A stretch of 64,000 nucleotides of DNA from Dermatemys mawii (GCA_007922305.1 ML677334.1:21405626-21469625), one strand, 5' to 3'. Counted from the stretch's first letter, positions 10,645 through 21,689 are shown. Translations and numbers: made by a program. The notes: a model not told the origin generated them from the letters alone.

Positions 10645-12408
10645 AGTTTCAATGTAGCCGATCTTGCTGCTTATCCATGCAGAGACCACTGGGAGAGAGT
10701 GAAGGAACATGAGGAGCATTGAAACAACAAAACAAAAATCCTTAGGAGCACAGAAAAATTCAAACTACAGAAAAAGTCTAAGGGAGTTTTTAAAAGAGGG
10801 GAAGAGAAAGGAGGACAGGAAAGAGGCAATAAAAAAGAGAATGCAGAAAGGAGGAAGGAGAGAGACAAGTGAAGATGAGGAAAGGAAGAAGATGCCTTTT
10901 AGGATTTTTGTGCTAGGTGTCACTGTCTGGCACACAAATACTGCTGCAGCCAATGCCAAAGATTTCAAGGAAGACTTGGGAGTAAGTGTGACCCCATCTG
11001 GCACACAGTAAACTGTCCCAGTGGACTGCACTAGAGTAAACTGTGTTTGCACTAGGGGGTTACAGCAAGGCAACGGCACCAGTTAAAATCCAAGCTGTTG
11101 CATTTGCAGAGTATGGGGAAAAGGATAAATCTCAGTTTAGGGCACAATGCATTTAGCCCTTTTCACACCATTACCTTTTAGTTAGTAGGCTGGTTTTCTA
11201 TGTTTTATTAATTAATACACTTGCTGACTTTCAGGACAGCCAGATCCAGGAAACACATAATAACAAAAAGAGGAAACAGAATCCTTCTACAGACTGGTTA
11301 TCTGAAATCTGTGCTTAAGTGCATGGTTAGGACCCTGACTTCTTTCACGTACATGCCTTTAAGCACATTCCTCAGGCCTGGCTTACACACAAACTTTTCT
11401 GGTCTTACAGATGCCTAGGATTAACGAGATTCCATAGCTCTGTCATTGACTATTGCAGGTCTTGCACCCCTGCACTTCTTATAAAGCTGCTCCACTCCCT
11501 CTCAATTGTGTCTCCAAGCTCTGCCTGCTTAGGTATTACACAGCCCATGACAGCATGGTATCTATAATACAGGAGGGCTGGGTGGGAAGCAAGCACAGAG
11601 ATGGAAGAAGATTAGACCCAGGGATGTAGGAGGTAAGTGAACAGCACTTTCACAGCAGGAGAGGGATCAGGGACCACAGATCAGGTGGGAAGAGACAATA
11701 GAGTAGGTCACAGGACCTTTCTATTGTTTAACTGATTACTTTGTATGGGTAATTAACAAGTGACAAGGAAGGGCAGTTTTCATTTTTTCTTTTGTTACAA
11801 TTAAATACACATTCACTCCCCTATCCACACAGTACATGCCCAATTAACTACTCTCCTACACCCTACTTGAGGGGGAAGGAACGACAAAAATGACAACACC
11901 GAACCTGCTTCATAAAAGGAGCATCTCACTTAAAAAGATGTGACAAGTGAGAGGTATGCACGCAGCATACGTGTACTGTATACACAGTATAACTAAACAA
12001 ATGTTTTCAGTCTCTTTCTGCTGGTTCAGGAAAAATCAAACTCTACAAGTTTTGATACTTTGGTTATTACTACCATTATCAAACCATATAAGCAGGTCCT
12101 AATCCTACTTTCCTTCCATCCTTCCCTTCCTGTTTTCAATGCATATCCAGGAGCAGAATTTGGCCTGTAGAAAAACCATAAAGGCCTTTGTTTAGTTTGG
12201 GATAAAAGGTTAATATTTCCAACTCCTATTAATGTCAGTGGGGGCCTTTGCATTGAGTTTACTGGTAGCTCAATCAAATCCTGACATGGCAGTGTTCATA
12301 ATATGAAAAAAGTCTCTATACAGAAGTTTGTTTTGTTGGTTTGTTTGGTGTGTATTATGCTAATCATCTGTCTTCCTAAAGGACAGTAAAACACAATCAA
12401 ATAAAATA
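10645..12408. other. Intronic stretch without recognised gene
   Basis: A purine-rich tract (about 10700-10890, repeated aggaagaaga-like runs) explains the open frame at 10709-11011, which encodes a low-complexity Lys/Arg/Glu-rich peptide with no recognisable domain. I see no mobile element with clear ends and no exon. Confidence 0.5.
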
Positions 12409-12582
12409 CACTGGACCCTTGCTAGAACGCGGGATTTGGGGTCCATGCGTGGTACCGCGTTAACGTGGGGACTATGTTATTATGGATTCCAATTAAAGGA
12501 ACTAAATTTGGGATCAATGGCCGCAACTGCGCTATATGCGAATTCGCGCTATGTAGATGCACGTTCTTGCGAGGGTCCACTG
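12409..12582. mobile_element. Tigger/mariner-type MITE, 174 bp
   Basis: Starts cactggacccttgctagaac and ends with the inverted form cgttcttgcgagggtccact g. The flanks are TA at 12407-12408 and 12583-12584, the two-base duplication of Tc1/mariner elements. The interior has conserved CpG-rich words (gttaacgtggggac, gcgctatatgcg). No coding capacity. Confidence 0.85.
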
Positions 12583-12773
12583 TATTTGTAAAGGATTGTA
12601 TTGGTATTGTAGACTAGCAATATGTGCTGTTTAAAACCTGAATTGTTCTGCCAAAATGTATTCAGGTGTAGAATAACTGAATGACAGTAAACATTCGGCC
12701 AATACAACTGATGAAGGGTAGGGAGTAAAATAAAACAACAGAGATTAGGTAAAGCTAACGTGATAAGGCACAC

Positions 12774-14175
12774 ATGCTAAAACGCACAGACCAGGACACA
12801 CCAACTCCTCCCCAAACAGATGCAAAACCTGCAGACATATCCTCACTGCTACAGTGATCAACACTCCCCACAACACAGCTTTCAAGATCCATGGATTCTG
12901 CACATGCCCATCACAACATGTGTACCTCAGCCATGAACTAAATGCCCCAACAACAACTATGTGAAACCAGACAATAACTACGCTCTTGAATGAACTCACA
13001 GGAAAATGATAAAAGACAAAAGCACCCTGTCTATTGCCTGTGGGTGAGCACTCTTCACAAAACCAATATTCCATAGCTGACCTATCGGTCCTCATCCTGA
13101 AAGGAAACCTGCACAACACTTTCCAAAGACAAGCCTAGCGATTAAATTCATAACTTTGCTAGACACCAAAAATCATGGACAGAACTGAGATACTAAGGGC
13201 TTGGCTATACTTGCACATTATACCGCAATAAAGCCACCCAGAGCCCCTTGCCTTACTCCCTTGTCCACACTGGCAAGGCACATAGAGTGCTCCTGGTACT
13301 CCACTTCAGTGAACGGAATAACGTCTGTTGCGTATTGGCTGAGATGCCCCAGTATCAGTGTGAACAAGGTGTTGCAGTTACTGTCCTCTGATTGACCTCC
13401 AGAAACATCCCACAATCCAAGTGGCCACTCTTCTCATTGTGAAATTGGCTGCAGGAATGCAGAAGTGCCCTTTCAAAGCTACATTTCAGATAGATGGCTG
13501 CTTATCTGCTCCAAGAAAAAGCAAACATTTACTGATTGCTTTGAGTGAGCGAATGAGAAAGAGGCAGGGGGGTCTGAACTTACAAGACAGCGTGCTGACA
13601 CACTCTCAATACCCCAAAAACCCACTCTCTCCCCCACATACACAGAACACACTCAATCTCACCCCCTGCATTTGAAAAGGACGTTGCAGCCACTTGAACG
13701 CTGGGATAGCTGCCTATAATGCACCACTCCCAATGCAGCTGCAAGTGCCGCAAATGTGGCCATCCCACTGCGCTTGCAGCTGTTAGTGTGGACAGACTGG
13801 AGCACTTTCCCTGGTGCACTCTCCAAAGGCTGATTTAACCCAAAGCGCTCTACAGCTGCAAGTGTAGCCAAGCCCTAGATTTATGGTTTACTCTCCAACA
13901 ATCTGTAATCCATTAACCCCCTCTTTTTATTTTATGACTACAGAGGTGTTAATGGGCCACTTCAGCTTGAATGGTCTCTTACAACATTTGCTAACTACCT
14001 ATGCTAAACAATCTGTTCCACTTTGTATTTAGCTGCCACACACTGAGTACCTTTCCCAGATGGAAGAAGAGCTCTGTGTCAGCTCAAAAGCTTGTCTCTC
14101 TCACCAACAGAGGTTGGTCCACCCACCTTGTCTCTCCAACATCCTGGGACTAACACAGTTACAACTACATTGTAC
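12774..14175 (+). mobile_element. Second, older Penelope-like element, split by a MITE
   Basis: Degenerate Penelope-like 3' half on the + strand, in two pieces (12774-13193 and about 13879-14175) separated by the Harbinger MITE at 13197-13875. Translation of 12776-12935 gives RCKTCRHILTATVI and FKIHGFCTCPSQHVYL, the same Cys-Cys linker and first GIY-YIG strand seen in the element at 7825-8439. From about 13022, PVGEHSSQ and DLSVLILKGNLHNTF correspond to KPVGENF and LKTAILQLKNF there. The second piece holds 3' untranslated sequence. Divergence from the first element is too great for one family, and the frames are full of stops, so this is an older lineage. Confidence 0.75.
13197..13875. mobile_element. 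Harbinger-type MITE, 679 bp
   Basis: Ends are gggcttggctatacttgca and the inverted tgcaagtgtagccaagccc. Flanks are taa (13194-13196) and tag (13876-13878), a 3-bp target duplication with one change. It lies inside the second Penelope-like element. Its right 190 bp closely follow the right end of the 1.7-kb element at 15119 (shared 'gccgcaaatgtggcca', 'agtgtggacagactg'), so it is an internally deleted relative. No gene. Confidence 0.85.
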
Positions 14176-14179
14176 AGCA

Positions 14180-14690
14180 CAGATAAGGCAGTGTAGATTT
14201 TAACACATACGAAGTGGACTGAGTGAGAAGCCTAGTGGGAGCCTTAGGATACTTCCCAGCATGGGTAGATAGACACACACTGGCTTTGCTCAAGCAAGCA
14301 TGCTAAAAATAACCGCATGGCTGCTATGACAAGGGCAGTGGCTCAGGCTAGTCACCGAAGGATAATTCTGACTGATGCCCTGGATCTGGACTCAGGAGGA
14401 TTCCCTGAGCCACTGGCTATACCATCATGGCCACACTATTAATTTTAGGGCGGGGGATCGGCTGTAGATACGCAGCTTCAGCTATGTTAATAACGTAGCT
14501 GAAGACGGCGTCTCTACAGCCGACTTACCTGCCGTCCTCACGGCGGCGGCGGCGGGCAGCGGCGCGCTCCCCCGTTGACTCCAGCTTACGCCTTTTGGTA
14601 AGCTGGAGTTCCGGAGTCGACGGGGGCAGCGCTGGCAACCGATTTATCGCGTCCTGATGAGACCTCTGTCTCCCCAAGATGAGAAATACC
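14180..14690. repeat. Two abutting MITE-like repeats
   Basis: 14180-14430 has 'tgctcaagcaagcatgctaaaaata' type sequence, a reptile MITE arm. 14445-14660 belongs to the same family as 22412-22700: shared words include cagcttcagcta(t/c), gtagctgaag, gtcgac and gatttatcgc. The second contains a CpG-rich core (14530-14640) with ctggagt...gtcgacggg in inverted arrangement. Ends and target duplications are not clear. No coding function. Confidence 0.55.
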
Positions 14691-15118
14691 CTCCCAACTG
14701 CTGTGTCAAGACCTCCTCAGGAAGTAAGAGTTTAGCACATGTTAAGGGCAAGGTACCTTGTTTACACTAGATTTAAAATGGGCTAGTTTGCATATGTTGG
14801 CCAATAGATGCTAACATCATTGCTTTAAATCCTAGCCTAGCCCAGATCAAAGAGACTAAAGTGGCAGGCAAGAACCACACTCTGGGTTTGCAGGGAAAAC
14901 TTGACTCTAGAAACAGAGATCTCCAAGAGCTAAGGCTGCAGCACAATTGTCAACACCCTGCTGGTGAGAACCTATTTTTCTTCTCATTTTTTATCCTTGG
15001 TGACTGCAACATGTCCCTTCCCCAAAGAAGTATGAAGCACATATGGCAGCTTACCAAAGCAGAATGCTCCTCTCCTTCCCACCCACCACTGGGAAAGCAA
15101 ATAAAGGAAGCTACCAGA
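14691..15118. other. Intronic stretch without recognised gene
   Basis: Unique-looking intron. The frame starting at 14861 runs into the Harbinger element at 15119 and has no recognisable domain. Confidence 0.5.
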
Positions 15119-15530
15119 GGGCTTGGCTACACTTACAAGTTAAAGCGCAATAAAGTTCTACCTCACTCCCTGTCCACACTGGCAAGGCACGTAGAGCGCT
15201 CTGACTCTGCGGTTAGAGTGCTCTTGGTCATCCACCTCAGAGAGAGGAATGACATTTGATGCGCCCCTGCTGGAGTACCGTGACAGCAGTGCGGACATCT
15301 AACGCACTCTGATCAGCTTCCAGAAGTGTCCCACAATGCTTGTTCTAGCCACTCTGGTCATCACTTTGAACTCTACTGCCCTGCCCTCAGGTGACCAACT
15401 ATCAGACCCGCCCTTTAAATTCCCTGGGAATTTTGAAAATCCCCTTCCTGTTGCTCAGCCAGGCATGGAGTGATCTCAGCGTATCTTTCCAGGTACCAGG
15501 AAATCCTCATGTGCCAGGAAATCCCCAGCA

Positions 15531-16082
15531 TGGAGCAAGGGCGAGGTGCTGAATTGCATTAGTATTTGTGGGGAGAAAGCTGTGCAGTCCCAGCTGTGCT
15601 CCAACCACAGGAATTACGATATCTTCAGGCAGATATCAAGGGCCATGATGGAAAAGGGCCATGACCGGGACACAATGCAGTGCAGGGTTAAAGTAAAGGA
15701 GCTGCGGAATGCCTACCGCAAAGCCCGCGAGGCAAACCGCCGCTCCAGTGCTGCCCCCCGCAACCTGCTGATTCTATATAGAGCTGGATGCCATACTTAA
15801 GGTGACCCCACCTCCATTCCGAGGACCACCATGGACATTTCAGAGTCCAGTCCAACAAGACGGGAGGAGGGGGAGGAGGAGGAAAGCACGAGTGAGGGTG
15901 CTGAGGCGGAGGAAAACACCCCGGAATCCCTCGAGGCATGCAGCCAGGAGTTGTTCTGGAGCCAGGAGGAAGGCAGCCAGTCACAGTGGCTGGTGCTTGG
16001 GGAAGGACAAATACCAGAGGAGGTTCCCAGTAAGCAGGGTTTTTTTTCCCCAGGAAGGAAGTTTTTAGGTGGGGTCTCCTGA
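15531..16082 (+). pseudogene. Myb/SANT-like DNA-binding protein remnant of the Harbinger element
   Basis: The first frame (ATG at about 15531 or 15546 to about 15760) gives LCSNHRNYDIFRQISRAMM and CRVKVKELRNAYRKAREANR, the helix pattern of a Myb/SANT-like (trihelix-type) domain of the sort also found in ZSCAN20/29-like proteins. A shift near 15760-15790 moves the continuation to another frame, which then reads MDISESSPTRREE, an acidic Glu-rich stretch, and ACSQELFWSQEEGSQSQ up to a stop near 16080. The family's usual product is a single chain that joins both parts, so this copy is broken. In Harbinger elements the partner protein helps the transposase reach the nucleus and bind element ends. 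It could be mistaken for a host gene. Confidence 0.7.
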
Positions 16083-16129
16083 GGCAAGAGGGTTTGAGTT
16101 GCATGCATGCCTAGATGCAGAATAGGGCT

Positions 16130-16572
16130 CTATTGATGTGCTCTATCACATCGTGGTATTCGGCCTCAGGTTTCTCTTCAAAGGTCTCATCCATAACTTG
16201 GGCAATGTGCTTGGGCATCCCAGACTTTCATGACAATGTGATCCCACCATTCAGTGGTTTCCGACCTCAAAAGCGGCATTCCACGGTAGTGTGCATGTCC
16301 GTGAATGCCCCAAGCAATCTTGTATCACATGCATCACAGGAGTCAATATCGTCGGACTCCTCACTGACAGTTTGGATCCTAAGGAGTAACTCGACTGCTA
16401 AACAAGACGTGCTGACGATACTCGTCAGCATGTTCCTCAGCAATTTGGGCTCCATTCCCGCAGACCGAAAGGGAAGACGGAGCACGCTGCTCGTAAACCA
16501 TTGAAAGATGGCACCAAAGGTGGAGAGAAGCACAGGAATTGCTGGAATGTGAACTGATGCATCACGGGGCAC
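16130..16572 (-). pseudogene. Harbinger transposase N-terminal remnant
   Basis: Minus-strand frame from 16572 gives LRLPFRSAGMEPKLLRNMLT and LLRIQTVSEESDDIDS, ending DMHTTVECRF at a stop near 16267. After the stop the frame continues recognisably (GRK, then DETFEEKPEAEYHDVIEHI near 16140-16200). The position opposite a Myb-like gene inside Harbinger termini, and a loose resemblance to N-terminal parts of PIF/Harbinger nucleases in reptile genomes, suggest the transposase. The DDE catalytic region is not present. Identification is by context and memory of the family, so moderate. Confidence 0.5.
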
Positions 16573-17026
16573 TGGGATAGGACCCGGAACGCCCAGTACC
16601 TCACGCCCCTACCCAATAAGCCACAGCGCCAGAATGGGAAGAGGTGCTCTGTGGGATAGATGCCCATAATGCACCGCTCCCAATGCCGCTTCAAATGCCG
16701 CAAATGTGGCCACGCCAGTGCACTTGCAGCTGTCAGTGTGGACAGACTGCAGTACTTTCCTGAATGTGCTCTCTGAAGGCTTGTTTAACTCAAAATGCTC
16801 TACATCTTCAAGTGTAGCCAAGCCCTTAGAGAGTTAGAGTTTTTTCTTTTGAAGCTTGGTTTCGGATTTACCTATTTGCCGAAGGAGACATTTTTTAACT
16901 GTGAAACAGAAAAGCTTGATACGGACTATGATAAAACAGGGGCCTTCCCAGATATCGAAACACCTCCCAAACTCAGCCGTAGGAGCGAGTATCTTTACAA
17001 ACAAGAAACAAGGCAGAAATACTTAC

Positions 17027-17195
17027 ACCCAGTAAAGCAGCATCAGAAGGAAAGGGCAGATGATGACCGCCTGGAGAACCTGCCAGTCCCTGCAGAGGGC
17101 CGCCAGCCCTGGCATGAGGAACTGTCCTGCCATTGCAATGAAGCTTGCCACCATGGTAACCATGAACCGGTGCCCAGGTGGACAGAGTTCTATTC
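17027..17195 (-). CDS. SLC22A23: SLC22A23 coding exon, 169 bp (RIELCPPG to LLLYW)
   Basis: Coding exon of the SLC22-family transporter SLC22A23. On the minus strand the acceptor is CCTTTTTGTTTCAG (17196-17209) and the donor GTAAGT (17021-17026). The exon gives two bases of a split Arg codon, 55 open codons, then GT of a split Val codon. The peptide IELCPPGHRFMVTMVAS, then AGQFLMPGLAALCRDWQVLQ and ICPFLLMLLYW, covers transmembrane helices 5 and 6 and the loop between them, and follows mammalian SLC22A23 closely as remembered (for example GHRFMV where human has GKRFMI). A 169-bp exon at this point is usual for SLC22 genes. The protein is an orphan solute carrier at the membrane; its substrate is not established. 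It joins in phase to the exon at 1853-1980. Confidence 0.96.
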
Positions 17196-17466
17196 CTGAA
17201 ACAAAAAGGCACATGCAACATTTGAAGGTGAATGCAAGGATTTTTTATTTTTATTTCTTTTTGCTATCCATAATGACAGGGGAGCTCATTAGTCTTTTAT
17301 TATGGCACTGGAACCAATGTACTTCCACCAGTCACAATTTTTTCTGTCTGGTTTACAAAGTGGATACAACAGTCCTTTTAGAAAGTATTTCACTCAGTCC
17401 TAGGCTCAGGAAAATATTTTACTGAAGAGTTATGGCAAGTAAAAGCTCACGTGTCCCAAAGATTTA

Positions 17467-17576
17467 GGGCTCAATCCTGAAAGATGCTGAAAAACGCCCA
17501 GAGGTGCCAAGTGCCTTCAATTTTCATTGAATTTCACGGTAGTTGCGAGTGCTTGGCCCTTGGCAGGATCTAGCCC
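17467..17576. repeat. Palindromic intronic MITE, old
   Basis: Begins gggctcaatcctgaaagatg and ends with the inverted cttggcaggatctagccct; the middle is 'cttcaattttcattgaa'. This is the reptile/bird repeat that folds as one hairpin around a 'caatgggagtt'-like core. No gene. Confidence 0.7.
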
Positions 17577-20192
17577 TCCAGCCACTATGGAAAACCACCT
17601 TCCTCCAAATGTATCATGCTAGTACTCATTCCTATTTCAAATTGGACTTTTCGGAGCTGTTTCCCCCCCTCCTCCCCACAGGATCTCACTCAGCTTTCAG
17701 CAAGACCACTTCCCACCTGTCCCTTTCTTCCCTCTTCAGTGAAATCCACCATCACTGACATCCTCAGTAATCTCAACAGCCCTTATGACAAAGGCTTGGT
17801 TGATAAAACTCCTTAAAATCCCTGGGTCCTGGATAGTCACCCACTAAGTTTTAGAAATGAAGCTGGATCTATCAGAATCACATTTTCAAAATCAACAGAA
17901 AATGTAGCAATAAAACTGGTTTAGATCATATAGTACGATTACATCCTAATATTGGATTTTTTTTTCCAGCTACAACTACAATGGCACACTGCAATCTACA
18001 CTTTCTGCTTGTTTACATCCACTTCCTTGGGTTAATCTGGGGGCATAATAAGCCTGCCACAAATACTTATTGTGCAGCTCTTATCGGCAAGTGGAAATAG
18101 ATACGTAGGCTAGAAAAATGTCTGTCACAACGATAACATTGACAAAGGCAATATGCTTTTCCTTGGAATTCTGCCAGTTATTTTGTTGTCAAAATTATTA
18201 TTAAACAATTAAAATGATGCATAATGGAAAGCCGGGGGAAGGGGAGAGAAGGGAGATAAGATGTCTTCATCAGAGGCCAAGTTGTACGTGGGTTGGGGAT
18301 TTGAGCAGAATGTTTACCACATTGTTCCAAGGATAGCAGGTTATTGCTGGAATAGGAACGTTACCAACCAATACCAAAGAAAATGTATCTGTAGTGAAGT
18401 AGTCAAAATTTTCATTGTCTTAGCCACAAACCACAATCCAGCTCTGGTGGGAAGAGAGGGGGGAAAATAAACCCCAAACACACTTACTGTTGCATATAAA
18501 AAGGCTTTTACAGTTTGATTAGTAAAACAAGATTAAACACAGAGCTCCCATCCCATTAATATGGCATCATTCCTAGTGATGAAGTACACCGGTTTAACCA
18601 ATTCCATTTTTAATTGGTGGGGAGGTGGCCTCCAGGTTATGTTTTTATAGCCTTCAAGCACAAAGCTATTTTGTTTTTTAAATTAATCATCATAGTCACT
18701 CACACTCCAGTATTCTTTCAGTAAGGACGAGTAGATTTGTTGCTATAGAAACAAAAAATCTTCATCAGATAGGTGCAAGTTCAGCTTTCCTATGACTGAG
18801 CTTTGGTTAGTGTAAGTTATGAAAAGTTGCGGAGACAAGATTAAGTTTTTATGAAATCAGAAAGATGTCTCAAAGTTGTATAATTGCATTTCTGAGTCAA
18901 TGATGCATAACAGACATAATAGTCCATTTGCAGTAATTATTGATTGTATAAAAAAAGCAAAGAACTTCAGAGAAGAAAACAGAAACAAAACAATCTCTGG
19001 GCTATCATATATATATATATATGAGCAAGTTGTTCCCATTTCTCTGGAGATGATGAAAAATTGCCACAGTTACTGGATTAACATGACTTTCAAGTAACAT
19101 TAGCAGAAACACTGTGTCTATTAAATACAGCATCACTAATACAAATATAATATACAATAGATCAGTCTCTTGACTTCCCAAAGATCTGTGGCATTAGTCT
19201 TAAAAGATACAAGAAGCTACAGTAACAGTTCTCAGCAGACACCTGCCAGACCAGCATTCTTGACCTTGTCAACAAGGCAATCTAAGCATCACTGTGTCAC
19301 CAGAGAAGGACTCCCACAATACCACACTAATATATGACACTGTTATGCATAACACACAGGGGGGCCACTGACTTCATGTGACTCCATGCAGACTCAGGGG
19401 CATGCCCACACATATCCATAGCAGTATGGAGGTCTAACTTACCCCATCCATAGTATGAAAGTACAACAGAACGTATGTTTCCCCTATTCAGCTAAGAGTG
19501 TCCTAAATCTATTCCTTTGGGGGAGGAGTGCTACGTAGCCTGTCCCTATTAATTCAAACTAAAGAGAGTCACCATAATCACCCCCTCACACCCCTATTGT
19601 TTCTGGCTACATACACTAAATGGTACTGTCATAAGGGGTCTTTCACCACCAGAGTGCCTCTTAGTGTCCGGGTGTGGTGCTATAGGGATTTGCTTAACCT
19701 AGAGTCCATTCAGTTATCCCTGTGCCACAACAGTCTGAGATATGTGGCCAGGTCACTGCTCAGTCCATTCCCCTTCTGGGGTTAACAGAAAAGTCCAGAA
19801 AATAGGAAATTCAAAATCTAATGTCCTTCAAGCCTGTCTTCTGGCCTCTATCTGGCATTTGCTGTTGCTGGCTTCTTTTATTCCTGATACCCGTGTTTTC
19901 TCTCTTGGCCTGGGGGAGAGGTAAGGGAACCCAGGCCCACCGTCTCCCCTGACCCTGTTTAGACAACTAACAACTATTCATTCAGTCCCTTCACAATTTT
20001 CCCTTGGCTGCTCTCACCTTTACCTCTCTCATCAATATCTTTACAAGAATATGCAGATTCTGCTGCCTCCGCCCTGACTGTGAAGTTCCTCACAGCTTCT
20101 CTTGGGACCAGCTAAGGAAGAACTTCCTAAAAGCCAGTCTCAGCTCTTGCCTATGGCAGCTAGACTGTACTGCTAGCAGTTCTCTGTCCCGG
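17577..20192. other. Intronic stretch; AT microsatellite near 19006-19022
   Basis: No exon or complete mobile element recognised. An (AT)n run lies at 19006-19022. From about 19480 onward, and continuing after the hAT at 20201 to about 20930, the sequence is pyrimidine-rich and ends ...ctccatcaca; read on the minus strand it would begin TGTGATGGAG, which might be the edge of an LTR-like repeat, but I cannot find a matching second end or target duplication. Confidence 0.4.
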
Positions 20193-20200
20193 CCTTAAAT

Positions 20201-20390
20201 CAAGGGTTCCCAAACCTTTTATGCTGTGTCCCCACTTACCTATAAGGTGATCTTTTCACCCACCCCCCACCCCGGGAGCTGTGTTAGGGAGCCGGGACTG
20301 GGTAAGGCTAGCCAAAGCCTTGCCGTGCGCCACCCCGAAGGTTCCTCCACTTCCCCTATGTGGACACACCCCATAGTTTGGGGACCACCA
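20201..20390. mobile_element. hAT MITE, 190 bp
   Basis: Starts caagggttcccaaacctttt and ends with the inverted catagtttggggaccacca. A perfect 8-bp target duplication, ccttaaat, flanks it at 20193-20200 and 20391-20398. Eight-base duplication is the hAT signature. Non-coding. Confidence 0.9.
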
Positions 20391-21366
20391 CCTTAAATAG
20401 TCAGTATTAGTCTCCTCTAAACAAGGAGTTCCCTCTCACCGGGACTGGGTTTGTATTCCAAGAGCCTCTTTGCCTTATATTTTGTCTTTCCCTCCTTCAA
20501 GGAAGTGTTCCCTTTAGCCCTTTTTCTGGATCTGGGGTTTGTGTGTCTCAGGCCTCTTGCCTTACCTTAATCAGCTTCCTTCAGCCCAACACCCTTCCCA
20601 ATTAGCCTTCCAAAATGGAGGGTTCAGCAGGACAGTCTTCTTCTATTGGTCTGCTGCATGGGAGGAGGCAGTCTCTATACTTCTCCCAGTCCTTCCTAGT
20701 TGTTGAGATTAGAGGGGACCCTTGTCCTGACTTTTGTTTCAGGTCCTTAAAAGATACATCCTCCAGATTCCTTCCCCAATCACCCAATCACCATTCATTC
20801 CCAGGACCCTTAGGCTTCTATAGGTACCCACCGGACCTTTCCAAATCCTTAAAGATCCAAGGGAGGTAGTAGGGTGGGCTGACCACTAGGGAGCTACAAC
20901 CCTCTATGGCAGCCTACTCCATCACAGATACCAATAATAATACAACCAAGCATTTCTGCTGAGATTTTCATTTATGAGATCTCAAAGCACATTACAAAAG
21001 GTTACATTATCCTCATTTTACAGATGGATAAAACAGAGATATGAAGGATTAGATCTGATCAACTGCACAGAGTTGTGGCCCATAAAAGCCTGCCAATTAT
21101 CTTAGAAAATAAGTATTTTTGTTTAGATAACCTCATTATTGCCTCCATTCAAGGTGTGCACTATAGCAAGTACAGGGTGCATACAGGAATGCTGCAGCTA
21201 TTACATTAACCTATCCTGGCATGAATTTGAGGACCATTACTCCGTGTGCAAAAACTTACGTACACACATAGTTCTGTGAAAATGTGTGATTTGTAGAAAT
21301 GTGTGTATGTGTACAACAAATATTTTTGAACTGCACACTCTTTGAGGGGTATTTTTGATCTATAAC
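20391..21366. other. Intronic stretch with a weak ancient SINE/LINE tail
   Basis: Up to 20930 this continues the pyrimidine-rich sequence described to the left of the hAT. At about 20985-21060 'cctcattttacagatggata' resembles the conserved tail of MIR/L2-type elements. Nothing else recognised. Confidence 0.4.
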
Positions 21367-21618
21367 TAGAGCCCTGCAAATCTGTGGATACCTGTTTATA
21401 TCCTTGAATATCTGCATCCGTAGATGCGGTTGTATTCTTTACTATCTTTGCAGCTCATGGATTGGATGCAGATCCAATTTTTGTATCTTTGCAGGGCTGT
21501 AACAGTGTGAGACGCTTCTGGTGAGGATACATAGAAAAGCGGAGTGTGGATTGCGAGTCGGATACAAGTTAATTATTGCAGATGTGGATCAATTTTTTTG
21601 TATTCACACAGGGCTCTA
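21367..21618. mobile_element. Small DNA element with TAGAGCCCTG termini
   Basis: The left end tagagccctgcaaatctg is matched by the inverted acacagggctcta on the right. The interior is rich in 'gatgcagat', 'ggatgcagatcc' motifs in both orientations. Duplication length is not clear: TA at each end would suit a mariner type, but no 8-bp repeat is visible. Non-coding. Confidence 0.6.
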
Positions 21619-21689
21619 AGACTACCATGTATGACAATTAAAACAATTAATGAATTATATATTATTTAGAAAGCCTGTTGGAAAACCCT

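Larger units (their letters stand above)
15119..16825. mobile_element. PIF/Harbinger element, 1.7 kb, with gene remnants
   Basis: Terminal inverted repeats are gggcttggctacacttaca on the left and aagtgtagccaagccc on the right, the same as the MITEs at 9915 and 13197. The right flank is tta; the left flank (aga) does not match it, so the target duplication is eroded. Inside are a Myb/SANT-like gene remnant on + (15531-16082) and a transposase-like remnant on - (16130-16572), facing each other. Autonomous PIF/Harbinger elements carry exactly these two genes. The catalytic part of the transposase is absent, so this is a deleted, inactive copy. Confidence 0.8.
1981..17026 (-). other. SLC22A23: Complete SLC22A23 intron, about 15 kb
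   Basis: Bounded by the donor GTAAGT (17021-17026) and the acceptor AG at 1981-1982, both on the minus strand. Both ends are in phase 2, so the flanking exons join without a shift. About half of it is recognisable transposable elements, listed separately. No further exon was found inside it. Confidence 0.9.

Noticed and set aside
10709..11079. Lys/Glu/Arg-rich + frame and Leu/Phe/Ser-rich minus frame
   Set aside because: Both are explained by a purine-rich low-complexity tract.
15802..16108. Pro-rich minus-strand frames opposite the Myb-like remnant
   Set aside because: Shadow of the acidic Glu/Ser-rich + frame, which has the family resemblance.
17060..17425. 121-codon + frame overlapping the 169-bp exon
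   Set aside because: The minus strand carries the conserved SLC22A23 exon with splice sites; the + frame is its shadow.
19480..20930. Possible LTR on the minus strand starting TGTGATGGAG at 20930
   Set aside because: No matching CA end, no target duplication and no family recognised; kept only as a remark in the stretch description.
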